Positions 36,203 to 52,703 of a stretch of 64,000 nucleotides of DNA are shown piece after piece; position 1 is the first letter of the stretch; every line of letters begins with the position of its first letter. The position numbers and the translations under genes are program-made. Origin of the DNA: Floccularia luteovirens (Eukaryota > Basidiomycota > Agaricomycetes > Agaricales > Squamanitaceae); assembly GCA_009739215.1 (NCBI GenBank), contig VSJF01000006.1:496001-560000 (forward strand). Reading direction: 5' to 3'. A model generated the notes under the pieces. The model was not told the origin of the DNA. It was given only the letters and a program-made list of their open reading frames with translations, and did no database searches.

Positions 36203-38542
36203 CTATGATACATAACCATCCACCAATCCTGACTTGCGAACAATCCCAGCTAATACATTATCAACATCCGCCAAGCTAGCCTCCTTCCTGAAGACTTCTA
36301 GGTATACTTCATCATTAGCGTTCTCCATATTGTCATGCCCACCTAAACCCCGTTTTGCAATATGCCAATGTTGCGGATTCTGTCCACGAGAAAATATTTC
36401 CGTGATTTCAGGATCCCTGAGGTACCGTGTTAGCCAGAAGGTGAATGTTAGAGATTAGCGAATATTAAACGAACGCTTCTTGTAATGCTCTCGCATCATA
36501 TAAATGATTCGATTTAGAATTGAACTTCGAGCTTGCCAAGGTGTATGAATTATTTAAAATAATGTATTGATCTATCGGCTGCAAAATTTTTGCCGCAGAT
36601 GAACCCGTATCAAGGGCACTAAAATGAATATCATTAGTCCCCCAAATTCCTTGGAGAAAATATCAATCCACTAACATAGTCAGGGCACTGTCTTGAATAA
36701 TAATTTGAATATCGTCAAACAACTGGAATGCTCGTCGAGCAGCAATCTCCAATTGCTGTTGTTCAATATCTAAATCGCCTATCTCATCCACACCTAACAG
36801 TGCAACCATGTATTGATTCCTCTGCAAAAGCTATCATCATTTAAAGTGGGGACGTGACAAAATGACATACTAACCACGAGATAGTGTACTTTTCTTAATC
36901 TTGTAGCAGATGGATTTCCAAGTGCATGCAAATGGACAGATACCTGTGGAGAACGGTGGTGTTGGTGGTTCCGCCTTTTCCTCCGGAGGGGCAGTTGAGC
37001 TTATTGTTACTTGTTGTACCTCTTCAGGTTCCTCTCGGTCAATTGGCGCTCCAGAATTATCCGAGCTTGTCTCGTTGTCTTGAGATGGTTCAGTCACGAT
37101 TGACGATTCATTCTCAGACTCTACTGCCGCCGCTTCATCAGATCCAGAAACAGAAAGGCCATCCGATGACATAGCATCCTCTAAAGCTTCCTTATTCACG
37201 GTGACCTCCAATTGGCTCGTTACTGATTCCGCATCCATTGATTCCGTTAACTTTTCCTTCTCCTCAGGATGTGTCTGCTGGTTAGATGTCTTACTCGAGC
37301 CTTTTCCAAAAGTAAGATAGCCTGGCCAATTCCACTTGCGCATATCCATGCTCATGTTCATATTCATGTTGGGTATTCCAAGAAATATGTTTTGAGTATT
37401 ATCATCGCTTTTAGCCGAATCCCTAGGGGACATTCCGATTTGCCCTCTGATAGTGTCCGTGGAAGAAGAAAGAGTCTCTGCATTCTGTGTTACTCTTGTA
37501 GATGGTTTTGTGTGAGGTATGATCGATGTTAAGTGGCGTATTAATGACGAAGGATACTGTTCTGAGATGAATCGACTGGACGGGATGGCATACGGAGGAA
37601 AGATCACGATTGGACTAATGTTGTCAGAAAGATGTGAAGCATATTCATCCAGGATATTTAGGGTAGGAGAAAGGGAAGGGTGCCGAGGTGTACCTTGTGA
37701 ATGTGAAACATCAAAGAAAGTTTGGCATGAAAAGACTTACCAAGATGTTCGCCAAAGGAGTGCCCATGTTCCAAGTCCCAAGACCAAGCCCAAACAGTGA
37801 AGAAACGCTCCAATTGCAATTCCAAGGCCTGCTGCCCGAGTGTGGAAAGTATAGTCGTAAAAGAGCCATGGGTGAGCTGGATAATATAAGACCCTCAATC
37901 CTACGACAGGAAAACATGATAACCCCTCGAAAAATTACCTTGAATCGTTCATATGCCCGCATTATATCCGCACGTAAAGCAACGTCATGTACAGAACCAT
38001 CTTCATAATCATAGAGCATGCTTTCGTCCACATCTTTCTTGCCCGAGTTAGATTTTGGTTTTTCTTTCGATTTCCCCTTGTTCTTCGCCATGGGATCCCG
38101 TAATACCTTGGCTACTTCAACTGCCTATCCACATACTGGCTAAGTAAAGCTGAGGATAATGGCAAAAGCTACACGAACTGCATTGATCCAAAAATTAGGC
38201 TCAGGGGAAACCATAATAATTCGTCTCGACTGCGAATGAACATTGTTGCAAATATCATTCTGGTTGAATATCCTTCAAACAAAATGCAGATGAACGTGAG
38301 GAGAGAAATGGATAAAAAAATTCCATGGGGGAGCTAACTTACCCTGCGAAATTGACGAGCGCCTTTGCCAGGCCAATCTGCCTTAGCATTCGATCCCTTG
38401 AAACTGCCTGCTCTTTCGAGGTATAGAACAGAATATGAGCTTGCTCCTCAGCATCCTCATCATCAGGAGGAGGTTGCACAATGGGACGCAAAGAGGGGTT
38501 ATATATCGTAAGATAAGAGAGAGTAGGAGGGATCCTATCCAT
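36203..38542 (-). CDS. CCZ1: Vacuolar fusion protein Ccz1 (Mon1-Ccz1 Rab7 GEF subunit)
   Basis: Ccz1 pairs with Mon1 to activate Ypt7/Rab7 on late endosomes and autophagosomes. The start is MDRIPPTLSYLTIYNPSLRP. The first longin domain continues with AHILFYTSKEQAVSRDRMLRQ and IGLAKALVNFAG. Past an intron come VHSQSRRIIMVSPEPNFWI and then EVAKVLRDPMAK, a Lys-rich insertion, RADIMRAYERFK, LTHGSFTTILSTL, and ERFFTVWAWSWDLEH. A second longin-like part (NISPIVIFPPYAI) is followed by an acidic disordered insertion of about 130 residues (37.3-36.95 kb). The C-terminal part is HLHALGNPSATRLRKVHYLV, then DDIQIIIQDSALT and IAGIV-like residues before the stop at 36203-36205. The insertion is longer than I expect for yeast Ccz1. 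Confidence 0.88.
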
Positions 38543-38722
38543 TATTTAGTGTGGTCATGGATTCACGCGTTAAACAGCTCAGATAAGTTGTTCCGCCATC
38601 CCCATCTGATCCCGTGACTCGCAGACAAAATACAATGTGTAGTTATTAATATTATGATAGCTCTGCTAAGGTAATGAAAACAATCGCAGCATGAACAAAT
38701 GTGTATAACAGATTGCGTGTAT

Positions 38723-43068
<4,346 letters not shown>

Positions 43069-43283
43069 GTGGATATAGATACAAGGTAGGATGAATGCTG
43101 GAACCACGTATTTAAAGAAAAAAAAGGAAAAATAAGAAAGAAGATAATAAAACCTTTCAATCAATCTCATTCCATTTCTCCGTCTCTGCAACGCGTATGT
43201 TCCGTTACAGTCACGTCACACTTGATTAGATCTCTTAAGTTTATCTTTCTCAGCAGCCTGCTTCTTTCCTGTCTTCCTCCACC

Positions 43284-45634
43284 ATGTCTACCCAAAGTAT
43301 GTCTATGCTTTCTCTGTTTTCAATTTACAAGTCCTAACTGCTCGTCTTGCAGGTAAACACTTTTTAAACGATTCTTCAACCATCGTTTTGAAATCCTTGC
43401 AGGGTTTATGTAGTATTAACCCCTATATTTCCCTTGACGCAGAAAACAAAGGTTTATATCCCACACGGCACATATACATACACCTTAACCCCGTCTAGTT
43501 GTTTACTCTACGACTTATGAACGTAACAAAGTAGCTTTAATGTGTGGAGGGGGTTCTGGACATGAGCCCTCCCATGCTGGGTTTGTTGGCCCTGGAATGC
43601 TAACGAGTGGGCGTCCTTATCCCTCACTGTAGAAATAACCCAACCCCTTTCAAGGCGCAGTATGTGGAAACATTTTTGCTTCCCCTAACCCAAGCCAAGT
43701 TCGCCGAGGGATCGAACTCATTGACAATGAAAAAGGGTATAACCTTCATTCTTACCTCTCGATATTTTTTACTCAACAAACCATAGGACCTTGATTATTG
43801 TGAAGTATGGACGTACTCACATCACCACCGTTTCAGATTTAACATTTCTCCTCAGGAACTATACAGGAGATGTCCTCAACTTTGGCTTAGCAAAAGAACA
43901 GCATGCTGCTTTACATCCCGAGAAATCTAAGCGTATTAAATTTGTTATTGTCGGCGATGATGTCGCAGTAGGTAAGACCCAAGGGAAAATTGTAGGAAGA
44001 AGGTCAGAATTTCACAGGTAATGTCTATATACAGTCTCATTCGTGACTGCAGAGGTCTAGCTGGAACCGTTCTTGTTTACAAAATTGCTGGTGCTCTTGC
44101 TGAGAGAGGGAAATCTCTCGACGAAGTCTATGATATGGCGCAGTGGGTTGCCAAAAATGTTGCTACGATTGGCGTCAGCCTCGGACATACCCATGTATGG
44201 ATTGGAGCATCTTTCGTAAATAATGGAACCTGACAGTTGAACAGGTCCCTGGAAATGCACCTCTAGCTTCAGATCTTTCTTTCTCAGAAATTGAAATTGG
44301 AATGGGTATTCATAATGAGAGCGGCCATACGCGTCTCTCTCCAGTTCCATCCCTCCCAGAACTCGTCCAACGATTGCTTGACCTCTTAACTTCAACAACA
44401 GACCCAGAGCGCTCCTTTGTCCCTTTCAAGGGTAACGACAACATTGTTCTGCTAGTCAACAATCTCGGTGGTGTCAGTGAACTTGAGCTTAGTGGTATTG
44501 TTGATGAGACTCGCAAGGCCTTGGTTGCTCGAGGTCTAAAAATACATAGGATTCTTTCTGGAGCATTTATGGTACGCACTCTCACTTCACACTTATTCAC
44601 ACTCATGAATATACTTCGACCAGACTAGTCTCAATATGAATGGTTTTTCGATTACGCTACTGCTTTTGCCCACAGACAGTGATACCTCTGCGTCATCAAC
44701 CTCCTTGGTTACTTCTCTTCTCGATGACAGGCCCAAAGTTCCTGGGTGGCATTGGTATTCCGGGACATCTCCCTCTCCTCATCATGCTGCTCTTACAGCT
44801 ACATCTGATGTGAAGCCAAAGGACCAACAATTCCAACTCCAAGCCTATGACGCCGCAATCTTTGTTTCAAGTATAAAACGGGCGGCTCTCAATCTGATAA
44901 ACAACGAACCAGAAATCACCAGGATGGATACAATTGCAGGAGACGGTGACTGTGGATTGACTTTAAAGGTATATACACCTCCTTGACTTTGATCTCCTTA
45001 TTAAAGTGAAATTTGTCCGATACTTTTATTAGGCTGGTGCAGAAGGTAAGAATATTTGCTATACACTGTGAAGTACATACATTTACCGAAGCAGCCGTGC
45101 TACGAAAGTTGGAAGATAGAACCATCGATGGTAATGACGTCATCAAGTGTGTAATCACCATTTCCCAGATTGCGGAGGATACCATGGGTGGTACTAGTGG
45201 TGCTTTGTACTCGTAAGTTTGGTTTCCATGATGTCTGCAACTCTGCAATTATCTGCCGTAGAATTTTCTTTTCGTCGCTGGCTCAAGAACTTCAGCACAA
45301 CGCCAGTAAATCTAGCAAGGCTGTCACTGCAGAACTATGGAGTAAATCGCTGGTATCCTCATTAGCCAACTTATACACGTACACTCGTGCGCGCCCCCCG
45401 TCGCGAACACTCGTGGATCCGCTTGCAGAGTTCATTACCGTATTTTCTGAGAACCCCGCGAGCAACTTTAGAAAGGCAGTTTCAGCCGCATCCCGCGCAG
45501 CAGAAGAGACTAAGCATATGGAAGCAAAAGCAGGCAGAAGCGCATATGTTGGACATGACAGGTTGAAACAAGAACAAGTTCCCGACCCAGGCGCGTGGGG
45601 AGTAAAAACAATTCTGGAAAGTTTTGACGCCTGA
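43284..45634 (+). CDS. DAK1: Dihydroxyacetone kinase
   Basis: ATP-dependent kinase that phosphorylates dihydroxyacetone (and glyceraldehyde), used in glycerol or methanol-type metabolism and detoxification. The start MSTQ is followed within 60 bp by the first intron, then [19 protein letters not shown]. The DhaK domain has [71 protein letters not shown] and [11 protein letters not shown]. The His before VPG is the covalent substrate-binding residue, and it is split by an intron after THH-type codons. The DhaL domain has [37 protein letters not shown] and [11 protein letters not shown], ending [18 protein letters not shown]. At least ten introns are present. Both domains are complete in one polypeptide, as usual for eukaryotes. 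Confidence 0.95.
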
Positions 45635-46880
45635 TAAAAATTTTCTCGGGGGAAAACACTCGGAATTGTGTAGCAGCGAAGATATTCGGCAGACTTTTGT
45701 ATGTAAAATGTGTATATGTATGTCATACCTTTTGTAACAATCTACCGTGAAATATGTGGCACTGCGTACAATAAGTCTACTTATGGGATGTACTATCAGT
45801 AAAAATTGCTAACACGCACATATAGGGCTCGCATTACAGATGCAAACAGTCCAAAGCTCTTCATTGTTTACTGTAATTGCTCGCAATGATCTAGAAGCAA
45901 AACGCTATGGCTTCCATACACTACATGACAGCAGCGCTCTATCAATAATTGTAAAGTGTTTGTTTTCCCAATTAAAACCAGCGTGCATCGGACCAACCAA
46001 CATGCAACAAGAGCATACATTCACTCTGCTACATCTTTCATGTCACTGGGAATGGTTCTGGGATTCTTCAAGCTCGGGACATTAAATCGATTCCAATCCT
46101 GACGGTACCGGCGAGGTAAATATTGATTTTCATGTTCTCTGCGTCCGAAATTCCCTCGGAGCTATACAGTTGATCAAACGGAGAATTTACAACCATAGTA
46201 TTACCAATTCTGAGCGCGTCTGCCTCTCCGGGGGGATTTCGAAGGTCTTCAGCGGTAGCAGAAAATGTTGGAATTGAAATCACGCTTTCCAAGATCCTGC
46301 AGCTCCCAGATATCCCAAGGTCAACGATCAGCTACTTCTCCGTGAATGGAGAAGGGTGTCGCGATATTTTACATTCGGTGGGCAGAGCTCGTATCGTGGC
46401 AGAAAACGATGACTTCAGGATTTAGTCTACGATTGACATTTGACAAGTCCCCCTTTCCTCCAGAGGAAGCTTGAAAAGAACACTTTCCTGTAAACCCATG
46501 GGAGAAGACTCAAATCCAGTGCGAATATCATAGCTGCTAGTAAACGGCAGATTTTAGAGACAAATCCAATCATTATATGTGAGATATATTCCCCGAAAGA
46601 CCTCTATGAGATCACTTAACCATACGCAAGGCTGACACCATGACGAACACATGTAAAATGCTCTTGTCAAGCCAATCAATTGGAGGAGCAAACCGCAGTA
46701 AGCCTAGGTTCTTATGTCAAACAGAAGTGTTCCCGGGAAACTATCAAGGGATTCATTCTAGAACCTGAGACTAGGGATACATAACTGTAAATACCGCGTG
46801 TTTGGGTTCGAGGGAGTACGAAAGAACAAGCGAATCAAGTGAAGGTACTAAGTGACTATATCTCTACTGCTGCATAAGAT
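45635..46880. other. Gene-poor stretch before secreted-protein pair
   Basis: I see no convincing gene. A 74-codon minus-strand frame at 46068-46292 (SVISIPTFSATAEDLRNPPG) is open, but upstream sequence in that frame has a stop and no family is recognised. The 3' end of dihydroxyacetone kinase lies at the left, and the 3' side of the secreted-protein gene at the right. Confidence 0.35.
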
Positions 46881-47228
46881 TCACCACTTCTTGATACGTG
46901 CTGTGTCCGGCCTCGATGCAACCGGGGAACCTGGAGAAGTGTTGCCAGGCCCAGTGGCCCGATTCTTGGTGGTTCCGTCTTTCAAATATTGTGCAGCACC
47001 TTCCTAGAAACAGCGGAAATCAATTCAGTATCCTCACGAACACCTTCGGTAGAATGAACCCACCACTGACACGTTGTGGGCATTCTCAGCACGATTTGTG
47101 AGGTCGTGGCTAATATCTCCTGCGTCGCTGAGCGCATCAGCGATATTATTTAGCTTTGCTGGTGATGCAGTAGCGAAGGTGGCCCAGAGGGCGACGAGAA
47201 AAACAACGAGGTTGCTAGAGAATAGCAT
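46881..47228 (-). CDS. Small secreted protein, copy A
   Basis: Two exons (47073-47228 and 46881-47003) give 92 residues. The start MLFSSNLVVFLVALWATFATASPAKL is a typical signal peptide with cleavage expected after ATAS or TAS-P. The mature part contains no cysteine-rich fold and no known domain. Exon 2 begins EGAAQYLKDGTT and ends IKKW. Copy B, 1.4 kb away, shares the signal peptide, the intron position and phase, and the AAQY start of exon 2. It could be an effector-like or cell-wall-related peptide; the role is unknown. Confidence 0.75.
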
Positions 47229-48245
47229 AATGAATGCGGACTACAGCAGATGTTTTGAACTCTTGAATGTGAGGAATTTCCGCCCATTTTATAGTTTTAA
47301 CGCACTGAGGACCTGAAGACTCCGGAAGATTCTGAAAGAGGTTTGATTATTGAAGCTAGAACCCAAGGACCAAAATACTCCGATTGAAGCGCACAATCGG
47401 TGAAGGAGAAAATTATGGTCCTATTAAATAAATCCTTAAAAGTAGGTATGACACAACAACAAGTTGAGCAAATGTTGTATCAAAAACCTGATTAGGCCTC
47501 CTTTGTAGGACGCAAGCTGGTCGATAGACCCTTTCTAAATCCGAAGTGCGTAAATGCCAGCATCTTTGAAGGCCGTTCCATTTTCAAGATGGCAATGCCG
47601 ACGAGAGCCGTGTGGTGTCATTGCCTCATGAATAACTGAGGTCTGTGGCCAGAAGAAGTTCTGATGCTTGGAACTGTCAAATTGATGACAGGGAGTATAA
47701 AATCAATGGACTTGAACTGCGAAATGGAACGTACACCGTTCGGGAGGCTATTATATGACTTAAGGTCAGTATGCCGTTGCGGAGATTAGAGGAGACGCCG
47801 ATGTACATATGTATTTAAATTTAGTACATTTACTCAGATTGCTCGCACAAAACTTCTTTGGGCGAACTCCAGAGTTGTGCTGCTAGTTTAGGGCCTGCCT
47901 CTTAGCATACTTACTACCTGCCTGGATGTAAGGGTCCGACCTCCATGACCAATTCATAAACTCTAAGAGGAAAGTATGAAAGATATTCCCGGGGAATTCT
48001 CCAGAACATGACATTTTGTAAACAGATACTAGAAATAAGACCAGTGAGATTGTAATGACTGTGGGTATGGATTCAAAGGAATGTGAAATAATAACGATTG
48101 TACTAAGTAATGGTATCCATCAGAATATCGCTATTCTGAATGTGATTTGCCAAGAATTCGACCTTTTGCACCTTTCAGATTGAGATCGAGATTGTCAATT
48201 TTGTGTCGGGTGTCTAGTGGGTGTTCTTATTTGAAACCTCAGGCC
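47229..48245. other. Intergenic segment between secreted-protein paralogues, part of duplicated unit
   Basis: About 1 kb upstream of copy A carries blocks that recur upstream of copy B. Examples are TGAAGAC...GAA...TTGAAGC(TAGAACC) near 47310-47360 versus 48710-48760, and CCTTTCTAAATCCGAAGT near 47521-47545 versus CCTTTCTAAGTCCGAAGT near 48935-48953. No further gene is seen. Confidence 0.55.
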
Positions 48246-48608
48246 TCAGGCCTCAATGTCCACATCGGGGTTTATCGAGGGATGTTCGACTGCATGGTAC
48301 TTGTTGACAACGTCAGTACCAGTCAATGCTTTATTTTCTACATATTGCGCAGCATTTTCCTAAAACCAATGATTCAGTTTAATTGGCTTTTTAAAAAAAT
48401 TGGAAAATGGACCTACCGCTGATTCTGATACTCCATGGAACGCAGACAAAAACTCGGCATCAACAGCACGAGTATCGAAGAAGTCCAACGTATCGAGTAA
48501 GTTATCGAGTAAATCATCGGCTTCATCTCTGGATACAATTGGGGCTGCTGCAGCAACTGTAGCCCAAAGGGCAACGAGGAAAATGACAAGCTTGCTTGCG
48601 AAATGCAT
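48246..48608 (-). CDS. Small secreted protein, copy B
   Basis: Two exons (48417-48608 and 48246-48359) give 101 residues. I chose the ATG at 48608 (MHFASKLVIFLVALWATVAAAAP) because it gives a clean signal peptide equal in length to that of copy A. An in-frame ATG at 48638 would bury the signal. The mature protein starts near APIVSRDEADDLLDNLLDTLDFF, is acidic and mostly helical, and after the intron reads ENAAQYVENKALTGTD and ends PDVDIEA. There are no Cys residues in the mature chain. It is clearly paralogous to copy A by signal, intron position and AAQY. Confidence 0.78.
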
Positions 48609-49227
48609 ATTAGATAGGTACAAAAGGAGGTCTGACAATTTTTTGATTACAAGGTAAGATTTTGGTTCATCTTATAGCCTTGGAATAAATTTGATTCGTA
48701 AAGCTCTGGACACTGAAGACGTGGAATGCTTTGAAGCAGGTTCGGTTCTTGGAGCTAGAACCCCCCGGAATCATTCAAACAGTCACGGAGTACGTTCGGT
48801 TGGGATGAAAGAGAGGTTGTCGCGGGGGACCTCTCTTGGTCCGTAGGACTGCAATGAGTTAGTTTATTGATAGTCGGGGGAAAATTGGGTTGTCTTTTCA
48901 CTTCCCCCGGGTCCTACATGCACTTTCATAGGCACCTTTCTAAGTCCGAAGTTAGATGAATGCCAGAATGTTTTACGAAGGGTGCCTATCTTTAGGATGA
49001 TCTAAGAATATCCACTTGCGCGATGGCAAGTTATTCCGACAGTATGGTAGAACCATCTTTGACCCAATGCCATATTTGGAGGTCGAGGTCTAGTCAGAAG
49101 GAGTTCAAATCTAGAACCAAAAATTACGACTCCTACCTGGATGCTAAGTGAACGACGGTCTTAACCAGCAAATCGACGGGAGGACTTATACATAACAAAC
49201 AGAATTTGATCGTTTCTAGACATACAG
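48609..49227. other. Upstream region of secreted copy B
   Basis: It contains the presumed promoter of copy B and sequence related to the region upstream of copy A. No gene is seen. The 3' end of the amidase lies at its right edge. Confidence 0.4.
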
Positions 49228-51292
49228 TTAAGTCGTTAACAACTGATACTCTTGTCCATCTTTTCTCAACAAGCTTTCGATAAGTTTCATACCAGCCATA
49301 ACCTTTTCTTCCTCTAATCGCTTCCCGACAACCTGCACACCAATAGGGAGACCATCCATAGCTTTGGCATCGTACGATTTGTATGCACCAGCTTCTATGG
49401 CATTACGAGGCGTAAAGCGGGAAGCAACGAGCTCGTCTGTCGATGCATCTACGTGTGTCACTGGTAGAACACCTGCAGTGTAATCGAGCTACAACACCAA
49501 ATCATATAAGCGAACTCAAGGATTGCAGGAGGTGAACTTACAATATTGAATAAAAATGCGTAGCCGCATGATCTCCATCCTTCTTTCATACCCCCATGCG
49601 GAACCGCCGGTAATGCATTCGGAACGGTTAGAATAAAATCCAATTCTTCTTTCTGCACAAAATCAAACCATTGTGCCTTATATGCTTCTCGTTGTGCGAC
49701 AAGCGCCCAAAATTCCGGGATGGTCTTCTCATACCAGCCGTCAATCAAGCCAGCGTAGATTTCATCACGCAAAATGTGTCTAACGTAGAAAGCATAGATG
49801 CGACGAAGCAAGGACGGAAGCTGGAACATTCGCATTGCCTGAATGACACCAGGATCGTTGAATTCAGAACCTCGGATGGGCTTTGTGCAGGTTTTTGCTG
49901 TGAGTAAAAATGCGTTATAAAATGTGTGATTAAACAAGTGGGCAATGGAGACGAACCACCGTCGGCTAATATAAGTTGAGAACCGATCTGCAAACCTTTG
50001 TATGGACTTGGAGGATGTCTTTGTCGGATAAATATCAATTTGCAAGACACTGGAATCTAAGAAATTAAAACAAACATGGGGAGAACTTTCTGCCCGTTTT
50101 TCCTTAGTATGTCAACAACGAGCTGCAGAGCGCGTAAGCAAGCTGGAGATGGCTGTACTACCCCTAAACATAATCGTATTTGATATTAAACCAGGCCGCT
50201 AAGAATGGGAGTGTTGTACATACCATCATCCCACATCACTCCCCATTTTAAAAGCTTGGCGCCAGAGACTGGAAATTCTACGTCTCTCCATGGTATTTCA
50301 AGACACTGGATGAGGTAAGGACAGCGAGCGCAATCGCTGAATGATTTACTTACTGAGTGATCATACGTCCATGGCTTCATGAATACGATTGCCTTCCAGA
50401 ACGTTTCTAGATCGTCCAAGGTCCGCGCCATCGGAGAATACACTGGCGCGACACCCTCTTGCCCCGGCATGCTAGTGCTGCTACCCATCTTCAGAAACCT
50501 TCCAACTGATGCACGGATAGAATAGATTCCAGAGTAATGAGCAGGTACGCGCACTGAGCCGGCTACATCTGTTCCAATACCGATACGGGAACCTCCATAT
50601 GCGAGCAAAGCAGCTTCGCCACCAGATGACCCTCCAGGTGAATGTGTTTTCTTGTGAGGATTTATGGTTCTCCCAAAAACGTCTGACGCAGACTCGTATG
50701 AAAGCAGAGTGATCGGAATATTGGTCTTAACGAATGGAACAGCACCTGCATCGCGAAGAAGGCGTACAAGAGCTGAATCCTGGGACGCCGGTTTGCCAAT
50801 CCAGGACGAATAACCTATACACCCATCCCAACCTTTTACACCCACTGTCTGCATTCAGGGATAATGGGTTATGTATTTATAAAAATACGTAGTGGTTCAC
50901 TCACGTCCTTTAAACTGACGGGCGTTCCAGCCAATGGTCCATTCTTGTTGCATTCTTTAGCCCAATGTATAGCAGATGAAATCATGATTTCTGTCAAACA
51001 GTTGGTTTCTTCGTGTGCGCGTAGCGCCTTCTTGCCATAAGCAAGGAGTATATCAGAAGGATCTTTTGTCCCTGCCGTGACGTTGGATACGAGTTCACGA
51101 ATTGGCAGTTCTAGTATTCTTTTATCATGTTCTGTTATAGCACTATGAAACTCTTCGGGGAGATTGGCAATACGTTGGTTGCGTTCATTCTGTTTTCTCT
51201 TGCTATAGAGTGAAAGAACAATCAGAATTTTAAAATGGGCGATGTAACGAGACAGACCATGCTCGGCGATGAGTAAAGTATGAGAACAACAT
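49228..51292 (-). CDS. Amidase signature family enzyme (acetamidase/FAAH-like)
   Basis: Serine amidase using a Ser-cisSer-Lys triad to hydrolyse carboxamides. The proposed start is MLFSYFTHRRA at 51292, spliced to KRKQNERNQRIANLPEEF. Next come PLAGTPVSLKD (catalytic Lys) and TVGVKGWDGCIGYSSW. The signature has HSPGGSSGGEAALLA and GIGTDVAGSVRVPAHYSGIY, with both serines. Then SPMARTLDDLETFWKAI, ILRDEIYAGLIDGWYE, EELDFILTVPNALPAVPHG, and the C-terminal AMDGLPIGVQVVGKRLEEEKVM. It has several short introns. Fungal members of this branch act on acetamide, formamide or fatty-acid amides; the substrate cannot be fixed from sequence. It is divergent from the heme lyase gene with 322 bp between starts. 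Confidence 0.9.
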
Positions 51293-51614
51293 CACGATAA
51301 GGTATGGTAATTTTTGGTGAGTGCCATTTGTCCACGCGCTTTGTTATGGGTTCGAATTTCCCAGATGTCGTATGACAATTCTTGACCGTGAATTACCACA
51401 TCGGGATGGATGGTCGTAAACCAAGCTACTCATAGCTTCACATCCAATACAACATCGAGTTCTGATTAGGTTTTACTACAGAAGATAAAGTCAACACTGT
51501 GGATCTGGCCGGGGAGCAACGGTATCTCTGTTAGGGTACCCTGTCATGTGACATCGAACTCTCGAAATTTCTTCAGCAATTCTTTGCATACAATCTCTCG
51601 GTTCCATACCTGTC
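51293..51614. promoter_or_regulatory. Shared promoter region, amidase and heme lyase
   Basis: A 322-bp region between divergent starts. It contains GTCATGTGACATC at 51543-51555, close to the RTCAYRTGA class of bHLH sites found with mitochondrial and sulfur genes in fungi. No coding sequence is seen. Confidence 0.4.
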
Positions 51615-52512
51615 ATGGGTCAAACAACTTCACGAGCTGATTCTGTTTCTACATTGGCACCTTCCGGCTGTCCAGTGCCACACGAACGACCTCCAGCCCC
51701 CGCAAAATGCCCTATCTCTCATGATGAACAACCGAAGCAAGCAGAGTGTCCTGTTGACCATACAGCGCTCAATCCACTCAACCAGATGCCCTCCCTCACC
51801 CAATCTCGCGCACAGAACCAGGGTATTGATCTACCTCTTGAACGGACAGAGTCGTCAATTCCTCGAGATTCGGCGGGTCGGTGGGAGTATCCTTCTCCAC
51901 AGCAGTTCTACAATGCTCTTGTCAGGAAAGGTTGGGAGACCCCTGAAGAACACGTCGTAACGATGGTCGAAATACACAATTTCTTGAATGAACAGGCATG
52001 GGAGGAGGTGAAAAAGTGGGAGAGACGTCAACATAAGTACGGTATCTCATTTTTCCATTTTGTACCATATCAATATTTTATTTTATAGTGATGAAGACAT
52101 TCAACTCGCGCGCTTCAAAGGTCGACCAGGTGAATTGTCACCGAAGGCACGACTGTTTATGTTTGCTGGATGGTTGCTTCCATCGCGTTTCGGGTATGTC
52201 TTTATTTAGGACTCAAATGTCAGGTAGTTGATCATATTATGTACCAGTAATGAGCCTCCGTTTGACCGCCACGATTGGGTTGTTCGTCGACCGAAGACGG
52301 GTGAGGAGGTTCGGTATGTCATTGACTATTATTCCGCACCTCCAGAACCAGATGGTTCTCCTGTTTTCTCCCTTGACGTTCGACCGGCTTTGGATAATTT
52401 CGCAAGTTTGAAAGAACGGATAGTAGCTGCTACAGAGGATGTTTGGACAGGCATTCGTGAGGACAACAAAAAGCACACAGATACCAACATTTCTAGCCAA
52501 CGTTCCACATAA
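51615..52512 (+). CDS. CYC3: Holocytochrome c synthase (cytochrome c heme lyase)
   Basis: Enzyme of the mitochondrial intermembrane space that attaches heme to cytochrome c (or c1). Exons 51615-52036, 52089-52193 and 52248-52512 give 263 residues. The N-terminus carries three CP heme-regulatory motifs (GCPVPH, KCPISH, ECPVDH). Then [20 protein letters not shown], the heme-ligand segment [69 protein letters not shown] and [11 protein letters not shown] are all conserved. Three CP motifs is at the high end for the family. Whether it serves cytochrome c, c1 or both (Cyc3 versus Cyt2) cannot be settled here. It is followed 191 bp later by TIM44 on the same strand. Confidence 0.95.
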
Positions 52513-52610
52513 CGACGATATATCATATTTATGTAGTAGAACTATAGTACATAATACACTTCCCATCTCATATCTTAGTATCTGTACCGTGTCGGAGAGA
52601 AATTTCTGCT

Positions 52611-52616
52611 CACGTG
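52611..52616. promoter_or_regulatory. CACGTG box upstream of TIM44
   Basis: TCACGTGA (52610-52617) lies about 90 bp before the TIM44 ATG and 100 bp after the heme lyase stop. This is the core bound by Cbf1-type bHLH factors in fungi; use here is inferred. Confidence 0.45.
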
Positions 52617-52703
52617 ATAATAATTTTTGAAGTGATCGGGTAAAATTGGCTGGTTAAAAATTCAGCAACATTGACCACCTCCTACACTCTTAAGTTGCTC
52701 AGG

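Noticed and set aside
46068..46292. 74-codon minus-strand frame near the secreted-protein pair
   Set aside because: No signal peptide, no similarity to the secreted pair, an upstream stop in frame, and no clear splice partner.
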